Assembly (NCBI GenBank): GCA_944323985.1
Contig: CALUUP010000013.1
Coordinates: 1-41,962 of the forward strand
Direction: 5' to 3'
DNA from: Candidatus Gastranaerophilales bacterium
Lineage (GTDB): Bacteria > Cyanobacteriota > Vampirovibrionia > Gastranaerophilales > Gastranaerophilaceae
DNA: 41,962 nt
Shown here: one piece after another, positions 33,803 through 41,182 of the stretch
Position numbering within the stretch: the first letter of the stretch is position 1
How the letters are laid out: each line of letters begins with the position of its first letter
The notes under the pieces: model-generated
The model's database searches: none
Told to the model about the DNA's origin: nothing
Seen by the model: only the letters and a program-made list of their open reading frames with translations
Made by a program: the position numbers and the translations under genes

Positions 33803-33812
33803 TTGAATTTAA

Positions 33813-34220
33813 TTATTCATATTCAGTAAAATCAATATCTTTGCACCATGCAGCTCGGGCATCTTCAACAAAGTCATTGGCCCATTCTAAAGGAAGCTTT
33901 CTTAAATCAATAATTTTACCATTTTTAACTCTTGTACGAGTATTTAAATCAACTTTTCCGTCACCATCTAAGTCTGCCTCCTCTCTTATTATTGTTATAG
34001 TTTCACCTTTTGTTGACGTATAAGCGGAGTATTTTTTAATGTTAGATATCTCATTCTCTGTAATATAACCATCATTATTAAAATCTTTGTATGTTACAAC
34101 CATTGAATCAAATTGTTTAGTAAAAATACTGCCTTGATTCTTTTCCTCTTCTGATAACTTGTGTAATGTTCTATATTTTTGATTTTCACCTGACAATTTA
34201 ATTTCATTAATATTAGACAT
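33813..34220 (-). CDS. EF-hand calcium-binding protein
   Basis: A 135-residue protein with an AAAGGAG site. Two EF-hand loops are visible: D46-F-N-N-D-G-Y-I-T-E-N-E57, with all canonical ligands, and D83-L-D-G-D-G-K-V-D-L-N-T94, lacking the usual Glu at position 12 and therefore probably weaker. They are separated by a 25-residue linker rather than the tight pairing of calmodulin. There is no signal peptide or TM, so it would act in the cytoplasm, or be exported by a non-Sec route. The C-terminal 35 residues are acidic with one Cys and aromatic residues. It is transcribed alone from a promoter containing the ATACTTTATGTATATATA element. Confidence 0.83.
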   Translation of the reverse strand: MSNINEIKLSGENQKYRTLHKLSEEEKNQGSIFTKQFDSMVVTYKDFNNDGYITENEISNIKKYSAYTSTKGETITIIREEADLDGDGKVDLNTRTRVKNGKIIDLRKLPLEWANDFVEDARAAWCKDIDFTEYE

Positions 34221-34309
34221 GATAAATTCTCCTTTTCTTAATTTTCTATACGTGCTCTTTTTCTTAATGTGCTTGTCATAATTTTTGATTGCAATCTCGT
34301 ATTTTTCTT

Positions 34310-34327
34310 TATATATACATAAAGTAT
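34310..34327 (-). promoter_or_regulatory. AT-rich promoter element of the EF-hand gene
   Basis: The minus strand reads ATACTTTATGTATATATA, one insertion and one change from the element at 22345. It lies about 90 bases upstream of the EF-hand ATG. The rest of the 271-base gap (34221-34491) is AT-rich with nothing else I can name; the XRE promoter must lie in its right half. Confidence 0.4.
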
Positions 34328-34491
34328 TTTTCTATTAAAAAATTGCGCAATTTATCTATTTTTTATATTGAAATATAATAAAAACTAATCATTATGCATA
34401 GTTTCAGCGTTACATAACTTAATATATCATAATCATTAAAGACGGAATTTGTTTAAATTTTCAATTTGAGATAGCCAACACAAGGGTAAAC

Positions 34492-34818
34492 ATGAATATA
34501 AAAAAAGCTTTTGGAGAAAAAGTAAAACGTTTAAGAAACAAAAGAAGGTTGACACAAGAACAGTTAGCTGAGATTATAGAAATATCTCCTAAAAATTTGA
34601 GTAAAATTGAAGTCGGAGTAAGCTTTGTATCTTCAGAAACTTTAGAAAAATTGCTGATTGCATTGAATGTTACAGCAGAAGAATTGTTTGCTAATGATTA
34701 CATAAGGACTCGGGAAGAACTGATTGAGCTTATCTATAAAAAAATTGATAGTATAAAGAAGGACCAACAAAAACTCGAAATTGTCTATAAAATGTTAGAT
34801 TTTATTATTAATTTGTAA
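34492..34818 (+). CDS. XRE-family helix-turn-helix regulator
   Basis: A 108-residue DNA-binding protein. Residues ~7-62 form a classic Cro/CI-type HTH: FGEKVKRLRNKRRLTQEQLA, then IIEISPKNLSKIEVG with the recognition helix. The remaining ~45 residues (REELIELIYKKIDSIKKDQQ) are a charged helix suitable for dimerisation. There is no ligand-binding domain, so it may be an autoregulated switch or phage/toxin-type regulator. The ribosome site AAGGG is moderate. The palindrome-rich gap downstream and the perfect palindrome at 24088 share CTGTATA half-sites and are candidate targets, which is inference. Confidence 0.9.
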   Translation: MNIKKAFGEKVKRLRNKRRLTQEQLAEIIEISPKNLSKIEVGVSFVSSETLEKLLIALNVTAEELFANDYIRTREELIELIYKKIDSIKKDQQKLEIVYKMLDFIINL

Positions 34819-35239
34819 TTTATTAGCCCGTAAATCAGACAATGTAAAACTACAGACTTTCAAGTTTCCCCTCTTTAGAGAAAATGGAACAGTCGGCAGA
34901 GTGCAGTGCACAAAGCCCCTCTGTATAAATTGTATTAATACAGTATACAGAAATACAGACTATTCAGTATAGAGATTCATATCAATATGAACAATACTTT
35001 TATTCCCACTCTGCAACATTTTCTTAAGAACCATCTCTGGCATAGAATTTTATACATGCTTTAGAATTTGTAAAAACTAGAAGAACTACATTGCGTGTCA
35101 AATTAATAATCTTACTTACCATATATTTAATAAAGATAAATATCTTAAAATTTGCCATTTTGTTACAAAATGTTTACTAATTATTTTATTTTTGATACCT
35201 TATAATTAATAGAGATTAGAGTTTTTAAGGATTTATATT
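34819..35239 (+). other. 421-base intergenic region with palindromes and tyrS promoter
   Basis: No convincing ORF. GCAGAGTG (34896-34903) pairs perfectly with CACTCTGC (35007-35014), GC-rich for this genome. Between them lie CTGTATA/TATACAG (34921-34950), TGTATTAATACA (34931-34942) and TTCATAT/ATATGAA (34976-34991). TACAG recurs at 34939, 34946 and 34954; TACAGACT occurs at both ~34850 and 34954. The right part (35060-35150) shows nothing I can name. The last part holds the tyrS control elements. The left half may be an RNA gene or operator cluster. Confidence 0.45.
35158..35206 (+). promoter_or_regulatory. tyrS: tyrS promoter with TTTTGTTACAAAA palindrome
   Basis: A perfect palindrome TTTTGTTACAAAA (35158-35170) precedes a perfect TATAAT (35201-35206). 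No good -35 is seen at 16-18 bases, so an activator at the palindrome could help the promoter. AAGGA and the ATG at 35240 follow. Confidence 0.5.
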
Positions 35240-36460
35240 ATGGTAGAAATAAGACAAGAATTTATTGAACAAGCTATGCAGCTTACAAGAAATGCAGAGG
35301 TATTACCTGGTGGAGTAAATGAATTAGCTATTAAATTACAGCACGCAGCAGATACAAATACTCCATTAAGAATTAAATTAGGTATGGATCCTACAAGACC
35401 TGATTTACACTTAGGACACACTGTGGTTATGAGAAAGCTTAAAGAGTTTCAAAAATTAGGTCATAAAATTGTTCTTTTAGTTGGTGGTGCTACTGCAATG
35501 ATTGGAGATCCTTCAGGTAAATCTGAAACAAGACCAGCTTTAACAAAAGAGCAAGTAGAAGAAAATGCTAAGACTTATTTTGAACAAATGTCTAAAGTTT
35601 TAGATATTTCGGATGCCGAAGTTGTAAATAACGCTGATTGGCTTCATAAAATGAGTTTTTCAGAACTTTTACAACTTGCAGGTAAAGTAACCGTTGCTCA
35701 GATGATGACAAGAGATGATTTTGCAAAAAGATATGCAGAAGGTAAGCCTATTGCTATTCATGAATTTTTCTATCCATTAATGCAAGCTTATGATTCAGTA
35801 GCTATTGATGCGGATATTGAATTAGGCGGAACTGATCAACGTTTCAACACTCTTTTAGGTCGTGATATACAAGCTGCATATGGTAAAAAATATCCGCAAT
35901 TAGTTATGATGTTACCTCTTTTAGAAGGCACTGATGGTGTTGTTAAGATGTCTAAAACATATCCAGAGCACTGTATTTCTCTTACGGACAGTGCTAAGGA
36001 TATGTTTGGAAAACTAATGAGTATCCCTGATACTTTAATTACTCGTTACTATTCCCTTTTAACAGATGTTTCTCAAGCTGAATTAGTAAAAATGGATAAA
36101 GATATAGAATCAAATTCAATTAATCCTCGCGATATTAAAATGAAATTGGCACATATGATTACAGAAGAATATCATGGAAAAGAAGGTGCAGATAAAGCTC
36201 AAGAAGAATTTATAAATGTTGTATCCAACAAGGGAATACCGGAAGATATAGAAAGCGTTAAAATTGAATCTGACACAAATATATTAGACTTATTAGTAAA
36301 TTTGAAATTTGTGCAGTCAAAGGGTGAAGCAAAAAGACTTATCCAAGGTGGCGGCGTTAAAATCGATGGCGAAAAGATTTCTGACATGACATTAATAATT
36401 ACTCCTAATATGGATAAAGTTCTTCAAGCTGGTAAAAGAAAATTTGCTAAATTAGTATAA
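35240..36460 (+). CDS. tyrS: Tyrosyl-tRNA synthetase
   Basis: A 406-residue class I aminoacyl-tRNA synthetase that charges tRNA-Tyr. The HIGH motif reads HLGH in DLHLGHTVVM (about 55), and KMSKS reads KMSKT (236-240). TDQRFN and the IELGG segment contact tyrosine. A C-terminal S4-like RNA-binding domain (about 345-400, SKGEAKRLIQGGGVKIDG) completes the enzyme. The layout fits the TyrZ/second bacterial subgroup. It starts at ATG with AAGGA, 421 bases after the XRE gene; no T-box leader is present. It is followed by cysK after 24 bases in the same direction. The assignment is secure. Confidence 0.96.
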   Translation: MVEIRQEFIEQAMQLTRNAEVLPGGVNELAIKLQHAADTNTPLRIKLGMDPTRPDLHLGHTVVMRKLKEFQKLGHKIVLLVGGATAMIGDPSGKSETRPALTKEQVEENAKTYFEQMSKVLDISDAEVVNNADWLHKMSFSELLQLAGKVTVAQMMTRDDFAKRYAEGKPIAIHEFFYPLMQAYDSVAIDADIELGGTDQRFNTLLGRDIQAAYGKKYPQLVMMLPLLEGTDGVVKMSKTYPEHCISLTDSAKDMFGKLMSIPDTLITRYYSLLTDVSQAELVKMDKDIESNSINPRDIKMKLAHMITEEYHGKEGADKAQEEFINVVSNKGIPEDIESVKIESDTNILDLLVNLKFVQSKGEAKRLIQGGGVKIDGEKISDMTLIITPNMDKVLQAGKRKFAKLV

Positions 36461-36484
36461 TTATATTTGAGCAAGAGGTGTTAA

Positions 36485-37351
36485 ATGATTTATGAGAGTA
36501 TTTTAGATACTATTGGCAATACGCCTATGGTTTATTACAGCGAAAATATTTGGCTAAAATTAGAAAGTTTTAACCCCTCTGGTTCAATTAAAGATAGAGC
36601 TGCGTATTCTATGGTAGAAAATGCACTTGAAAGAGGTGATATTGATAAAGATACTGTTATTATAGAGCCTACTAGTGGGAATACTGGTATTGGTTTGGCA
36701 ATGGTATGTGCGGCTTTGGGGTTAAAATTAATAATTTGTATGCCGGAAAATATGTCAGAAGAACGTAAAAAGAGCATTTCAGCTTATGGTGCTGAACTAG
36801 TTTTAACTCCTAAAGAAGACGGTATGAAGGGAGCTGTTGATAAAGCTTTTGAGTTGAAAGATAAGTATTCAAATAGTTGGATTCCAATGCAATTTTCTAA
36901 TATTGATAATGCAAGTGCTCATGCAATTACAGCAGATGAAATTCTTGATGATACAGGAAATACTGTTGATATTGTTGTTGCAGGTATTGGTACAGGCGGG
37001 ACTGCTTTTGGATTAAAAAAGTATCTAAAAAATCAAATGGTCTTTGGAGTTGAACCAGCAGAGAGTCCTTTATTTACAGAAGGTAAGGCTGCCCCTCATA
37101 AAATACAAGGTATTGGTGCTAATTTTATACCAGAAATTTCAAATATAACAGAACTTGATGGAATACTTACTGTAAAGGGTGATGACGCAATTAATGAAGC
37201 AAAGAGTTTAGCAAAAGAAAAAGGAATTTTTTGTGGAATTTCATCAGGCGCAAATTTATATGCGGCAAAAGAATTAGCAAAAAAATATCCTGAGAAATTG
37301 ATTGTAGCAATTATGCCTGATGGTGGTGATAGATATTTATCCGTTTGGTAG
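36485..37351 (+). CDS. cysK: Cysteine synthase (O-acetylserine sulfhydrylase)
   Basis: A 288-residue PLP enzyme that replaces the acetyl group of O-acetylserine with sulfide to give cysteine. The PLP lysine is in NPSGSIKDRAA (about residue 36); EPTSGNTGIGLA and GIGTGGTAFG form the substrate and phosphate loops. It is 20-30 residues shorter than E. coli CysK, mostly at loops and ends. The start has AGAGGTG upstream. It lies 24 bases after tyrS and 49 bases before cysE, which makes its substrate, so both probably share a transcript. Cystathionine beta-synthase-like activity is a less likely alternative. Confidence 0.94.
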   Translation: MIYESILDTIGNTPMVYYSENIWLKLESFNPSGSIKDRAAYSMVENALERGDIDKDTVIIEPTSGNTGIGLAMVCAALGLKLIICMPENMSEERKKSISAYGAELVLTPKEDGMKGAVDKAFELKDKYSNSWIPMQFSNIDNASAHAITADEILDDTGNTVDIVVAGIGTGGTAFGLKKYLKNQMVFGVEPAESPLFTEGKAAPHKIQGIGANFIPEISNITELDGILTVKGDDAINEAKSLAKEKGIFCGISSGANLYAAKELAKKYPEKLIVAIMPDGGDRYLSVW

Positions 37352-37364
37352 AGGTAACTAAAGG

Positions 37365-37380
37365 GTACTTTAGGGAATTT
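37365..37380 (+). repeat. Small hairpin between cysK and cysE
   Basis: CTAAAG-GGTA-CTTTAG gives a perfect 6-bp stem with a 4-base loop at about 37358-37373, without a U-run. It may modulate the mRNA between the two cysteine genes or be chance; the AGGAG of cysE lies beyond it. Confidence 0.25.
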
Positions 37381-37400
37381 TATACAGGAGTTTTGAAATA

Positions 37401-38042
37401 ATGTTATTAAGAGCATTAAAAAAAATAAAAGAGGATATAAAGGTTATTTATGACAAGGATCCTGCTGCGAATAATATTTTAGAAGTTTTGTTTTGTTATC
37501 CTGGTTTACAGGCTCTTATATCTCATAGAATAGCTCATAAGCTTGCTTACTGGAAAATCCCATTTATTCCAAGATTAATTTCCTATTGGACGAGAATTTT
37601 TACAGGAATTGAAATTCATCCAAAAGCTAGGATTGGAAATAGGTTCTTTATAGACCACGGAGAAGGGGTTGTAATTGGTGAGACTACAATTATTGGTGAT
37701 GATGTTCTTATTTATCAACAAGTGACATTAGGAGGAACTGGTAATGAGCATGGTAAACGTCATCCGACCATTGGTAATAATGTAATTATAGGTGCTGGGG
37801 CAAAAATTCTAGGTAATATTACAATAGGTGATAATACAAGAATAGGAGCAGGTTCAGTTGTTGTAGATAATGTCCCAGAACACTGTACTGTTGTAGGGAT
37901 TCCCGGTAGAATTGTACAACAAAAATTTGTAAATCATGAAGGAATTTTAATGCACAATAGAATTCCTGATCCCATAAAATGTGAACTTAATCGTATGAAA
38001 TACGAACTTCAAGATTTAAAAGAAAAAGTTGAAAAACTTTAA
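37401..38042 (+). CDS. cysE: Serine O-acetyltransferase
   Basis: A 213-residue hexapeptide-repeat acetyltransferase that makes O-acetylserine from serine and acetyl-CoA. The helical N-terminal part (1-60) includes YPGLQALISHRIAHKL, and the left-handed beta-helix (about 70-170) shows IHPKARIGNRFFIDHGEGVVIGE with the catalytic Asp-His (DHGEG) and IYQQVTLGGTG. The C-terminal tail is helical rather than ending in the usual Ile-rich feedback segment. It is the short type seen in many non-enteric bacteria. AGGAG precedes the ATG. It lies downstream of cysK, so the cysteine synthase complex partners are encoded together. Confidence 0.95.
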   Translation: MLLRALKKIKEDIKVIYDKDPAANNILEVLFCYPGLQALISHRIAHKLAYWKIPFIPRLISYWTRIFTGIEIHPKARIGNRFFIDHGEGVVIGETTIIGDDVLIYQQVTLGGTGNEHGKRHPTIGNNVIIGAGAKILGNITIGDNTRIGAGSVVVDNVPEHCTVVGIPGRIVQQKFVNHEGILMHNRIPDPIKCELNRMKYELQDLKEKVEKL

Positions 38043-38130
38043 GTTTTGTAAATTTTTTACTTTTATTTTAGCAATTAGATTTGTTTATAAACATTATCGT
38101 ATATGTGTAGTAAAAGGAAAGGTTTTATAT

Positions 38131-38832
38131 ATGAGTTTAGCTGTTAACCCCGTTGTTAATCAAATTAATAATCAAGCGACTTTTAAAGGTAAATGGGAGA
38201 AAACAGATAATGGGACCCCCTATTATAAATCAAATTCTGCAACAATTGCCGGCGGAGTAATGGCTATTCCAGCAGCGTTGACTTGGCTTGTTAATATAAA
38301 TAAAAAAGATTTAGCTCAAGATAAAAATATAGAAGAAGTGACTAAAAACCCAGAAATGAAAAAACAAGCAGACTCTTTTCTTAAAATGTTTGGAATAGAA
38401 AATTCTTTTGAAGAAGTTTTAAAAGAGGAAAATAAAAGAAATCAGCGATTAAAAAAATATGCAATACCTTTTACTATAATAGCCTCCGGTTTAACTCTTG
38501 GATGTGGGATTTTGGTTGATCATTTAAGAAACAAAAAAGCTCAAGAAACAGCTGAACAGGTAAGACAAATAGGGTTAAAGAGAACTTTAATTGCGCAAGA
38601 TAGAGTTGCTATTTCTAATAAAGGAAGAGCTTATTATGAATCAAATCAAGGGCATAAGTGGGGGGCTTTATTAGGTGCTGGCTGCGGTATTGCTGCAACT
38701 CTAATGAAAAATGGAAAAAAAACTAACTTTGCACATATACTTACCGGTGCTGCAACTTATGCTTTTGGTGGTTGGATAATGGGAGTTATAGCTGATCATA
38801 ATACCAACAAAAATGCACGAATTCATTCATAA
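38131..38832 (+). CDS. Hypothetical membrane protein with N-terminal FKG tag
   Basis: A 233-residue protein using the ATG at 38131 with AAAGGAAAGG upstream; the reading frame is open further left into cysE, but that extension is basic, atypical and lacks a site. The N-terminus MSLAVNPVVNQINNQATFKG contains an FKG tag like the VSFRG of the M41 fusion. About four hydrophobic segments follow (about 35-60, 108-130, 180-200 and 205-225), Gly/Ala-rich, interrupted by charged helices. There are no catalytic motifs. It is followed by a strong terminator and is probably co-transcribed with cysE. I do not recognise it outside the presumed lineage. Confidence 0.75.
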   Translation: MSLAVNPVVNQINNQATFKGKWEKTDNGTPYYKSNSATIAGGVMAIPAALTWLVNINKKDLAQDKNIEEVTKNPEMKKQADSFLKMFGIENSFEEVLKEENKRNQRLKKYAIPFTIIASGLTLGCGILVDHLRNKKAQETAEQVRQIGLKRTLIAQDRVAISNKGRAYYESNQGHKWGALLGAGCGIAATLMKNGKKTNFAHILTGAATYAFGGWIMGVIADHNTNKNARIHS

Positions 38833-38880
38833 ATTTCTAACTATTGCATTTTTTTATAAGTTGTATTATAATTCAAATGT

Positions 38881-38908
38881 AGAGTTGAGTTTCAACTCTA
38901 AGTTTTTT
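38881..38908 (+). terminator. Intrinsic terminator after the FKG membrane-protein gene
   Basis: AGAGTTGA (38881-38888) pairs with TCAACTCT (38892-38899) around GTT, followed by AAGTTTTTT. It separates the cys operon from the zinc-ribbon gene. Confidence 0.82.
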
Positions 38909-38993
38909 GATTAAATCTCATATTTATTTATTGATAGGAATATTTTATAGTAGTGAATTTTTTATTATTTAATTTGGTTAAGAGGCTTTTATT

Positions 38994-39989
38994 ATGTATG
39001 TAAACAAGTGCATTAAGTGTGGTGCGGAGTTTGAAACTAAGAACCCTAAAAGAGTGATTTGTCCTAATTGTCTGTATGCAGACAAAGGAAGTGAATCTAC
39101 TGATGGAAAACCTATGCAAAGCTATAGTTCTTATAGCTCATATTCTACAGAATCACGTCCTAGAAGTTATGATAGACCTCAACAAGGTGGATATAGAACA
39201 AATAACTACCAACAACGTAGAGATAATAACAGACCTCAACAAGGTGGTGGCTACCAAAGAAGAGATAATAGAAGCGGTTATCCTCAAAGACGAAATGATA
39301 ACCAAAGAGGAGGTTTTAAAAATAATTATGCTTCTGCAAGACCTCAACAAAGACGTCCTATGCAGAAAAAAGCTTCTAAACCTGCTAGACCATTACTTGT
39401 AAGTAAAGAACAATTGGAACAAATTGAAGTATTATATAAATTAATGCTTCCGCTTCCTAATCCCGATGCTCACGAAGTAATTGGAGCAAAATTAGGTCTT
39501 GAACCTCAAAAAGTGTTTTTCGGAATAAATTTAGTACGTCAAAAGTTGATGTTACCTAAATTACCATTCCCTAAGAGAAAATTAGCGATTTCACCTGACC
39601 AAATGATGGCAATAAAAGCTTTATATGAACCATTATTACCATTGCCTCCTATAGGTTGTCATAAAATCATTGCAGCACAATTAAAAATGGATGAATGGAG
39701 AGTTCACGTTGGTATTAAATTAATTCGTGCTCAAATGGGCTTAGATAGATGGAATGAAGATAGAGCTGATAAGCCTGCTGATTACATGATTGCTAAGCAT
39801 ACAAAACCTTCTAATGAAGAGAAAGTTCCTGTAGCAGTAAAAGCTGACACAAAAACTGAAACTGTCGATGAAGATTCTAAAGTTTCTTCTTCAGAAGAAA
39901 TTCTTAATAATTCTGAAGAAGCTCCTGTTGTAGAAGAAAAACCTAAGCGTGGAAGAAAGCCTAAGAAAAAAGAAAATGAAGAAGAATAA
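38994..39989 (+). CDS. Zinc-ribbon / RG-rich / tandem-repeat nucleic-acid-binding candidate
   Basis: A 331-residue protein of unusual build. Residues 1-30 form a Cys4 zinc ribbon (C6-X2-C9, C23-X2-C26). Residues ~40-125 are low-complexity Arg/Gly/Gln/Asn/Tyr (e.g. RPQQGGYRTNNYQQRRDN), like RNA-binding RGG regions. Residues ~135-255 hold two copies of a ~60-residue helical repeat, SKEQLEQIEVLYKLMLPLP and SPDQMMAIKALYEPLLPLP, each followed by a GI-L-R helix. The tail is acidic and ends with an AT-hook-like KRGRKPKKK. No known family fits. It overlaps the rimM start by 14 bases, so it is co-translated with ribosome-maturation and tRNA-methylation genes; an RNA- or ribosome-linked role is inferred. 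Confidence 0.85.
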   Translation: MYVNKCIKCGAEFETKNPKRVICPNCLYADKGSESTDGKPMQSYSSYSSYSTESRPRSYDRPQQGGYRTNNYQQRRDNNRPQQGGGYQRRDNRSGYPQRRNDNQRGGFKNNYASARPQQRRPMQKKASKPARPLLVSKEQLEQIEVLYKLMLPLPNPDAHEVIGAKLGLEPQKVFFGINLVRQKLMLPKLPFPKRKLAISPDQMMAIKALYEPLLPLPPIGCHKIIAAQLKMDEWRVHVGIKLIRAQMGLDRWNEDRADKPADYMIAKHTKPSNEEKVPVAVKADTKTETVDEDSKVSSSEEILNNSEEAPVVEEKPKRGRKPKKKENEEE

Positions 39990-40491
39990 TTTTGTTTCTG
40001 TTGGGAAAATTATTAATTTCCATGGTGTTCATGGAGAAGCAAAACTTGGTTATTCTAAAAATAGAGAAGATTTTTTAGCTCATTTAAAAGAAGTTTATGT
40101 TTTTATTGATAATGAATATAAGCTTTTGGAGATTGTGAGAATAAGATTTACTCCTAAATGCGGTATTATAAAATTCAAAAACATAGATTCTTTAAATGAT
40201 ATATTAGTTTATAAAAATTGCTTATTATTTGTGACAGAAGATACTGCAAGGGAATTTTTAGAAGAGGATGAGTTTTTAATTGATGAACTTGTTGGACTAG
40301 ATGTTTTTGATGGGGAAACTAAAGTAGGTTCTGTAGTTGGAGTATCAAATAATGGTGCTAGTGATTTACTTTCTGTTAAAAATTTAGATAAAAAAATTTG
40401 CTTAGTACCTTTTGTTAAAGCTATTGTACTATCAGTTGATATAAAAGAAAGAAAAATTCAAATAAATAATTTAGAAGGTCTTTTATCATGA
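39976..40491 (+). CDS. rimM: Ribosome maturation factor RimM
   Basis: A 171-residue 30S assembly factor that binds S19 and helps process 16S rRNA. The N-terminal beta-barrel starts FVSVGKIINFHGVHGEAKL, and the C-terminal PRC-barrel includes LVGLDVFDGETKVGSVVG and VPFVKAIVLSVD. I place the start at the ATG at 39976; an in-frame GTG at 39949 would add nine residues (MEESLRKKK) without a better ribosome site. The stop overlaps the trmD start by 4 bases (ATGA). rimM-trmD is a classical pair; the usual rpsP and rplS neighbours are absent here. Confidence 0.95.
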   Translation: MKKNNFVSVGKIINFHGVHGEAKLGYSKNREDFLAHLKEVYVFIDNEYKLLEIVRIRFTPKCGIIKFKNIDSLNDILVYKNCLLFVTEDTAREFLEEDEFLIDELVGLDVFDGETKVGSVVGVSNNGASDLLSVKNLDKKICLVPFVKAIVLSVDIKERKIQINNLEGLLS

Positions 40492-41180
40492 GATTTGATG
40501 TTTTAACATTATTTCCTGAACTAATCCAATCCCATATGGATTTTAGTATAATGAAGCGCGCAAAAGAAGAGGGAATAATTGAAGTTGAGGCCATAAATCC
40601 TAGAGATTACACATTAGATAAACATAAAAAAGTTGATGATACCCCATATGGTGGTGGTGCTGGGATGGTTTTAATGCCACAACCTTATATTGATGCTTAT
40701 GAAGGGGTAAATAAACTTAAAAATAGCATTACTCTTATGATGACACCTCAGGGGGAACCATTTTCAGATAAAATGTCAAATGAACTAGCACAAAAGGATC
40801 AAATAATTATTTTATGCGGTCATTATGAAGGTTTTGATGAAAGAATAAGAGAAATTATAAAACCTAAAGAAGTTTCTATAGGAGATTTTGTTTTAACAGG
40901 TGGTGAATTACCAGCTCTTTGTTTAATAGATAGTGTTTCCAGAAAGCTTGAAGGTACCTTAGGTAAAATTGAGTCTGCTCATGATGATAGTTTTTCTGAT
41001 GGTCTATTAGAATATCCTCAATACACAAAGCCACGAGAATACAGAGGCTTATGCGTACCTGAAGTTCTTCTAAATGGAAATCATAAGTTAATTGAAGAAT
41101 ATAGACTTTCTCAAAAAATTGAAAGAACTAAAATAAGACGCCCTGATTTGTATCAAAAGTGGTTAGAAAATAATAAATAA
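40488..41180 (+). CDS. trmD: tRNA (guanine-37-N1)-methyltransferase
   Basis: A 230-residue SPOUT-class enzyme that methylates G37 of tRNAs with S-adenosylmethionine and so prevents frameshifting. Motifs: MRFDVLTLFPELI at the start, YGGGAGMVLMPQP, LCGHYEGFDERI (the trefoil-knot AdoMet loop) and SIGDFVLTGGELPAL; the C-terminal domain has PQYTKPREYRG and the catalytic Asp region. The length is typical for the short form. It is coupled to rimM by a 4-base overlap and converges with the kinase gene 3 bases beyond its stop. Confidence is very high. Confidence 0.97.
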   Translation: MRFDVLTLFPELIQSHMDFSIMKRAKEEGIIEVEAINPRDYTLDKHKKVDDTPYGGGAGMVLMPQPYIDAYEGVNKLKNSITLMMTPQGEPFSDKMSNELAQKDQIIILCGHYEGFDERIREIIKPKEVSIGDFVLTGGELPALCLIDSVSRKLEGTLGKIESAHDDSFSDGLLEYPQYTKPREYRGLCVPEVLLNGNHKLIEEYRLSQKIERTKIRRPDLYQKWLENNK

Positions 41181-41182
41181 AT

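Noticed and set aside
35100-35239. T-box riboswitch for tyrS
   Set aside because: No T-box consensus, no specifier loop and no antiterminator/terminator pair; a plain promoter with TATAAT is present instead.
38029-38130. Upstream ATG start for the FKG membrane protein, overlapping cysE
   Set aside because: The added peptide is Lys/Phe-rich and unlike the rest, has no ribosome site, and the ATG at 38131 has AAAGGAAAGG at good spacing.
39076-39402. Long overlapping open frames inside the zinc-ribbon gene on both strands
   Set aside because: They arise from its low-complexity Arg/Gln/Gly region in other frames, have no ribosome sites and give skewed, repetitive peptides; the Cys4-ribbon frame is the real one.
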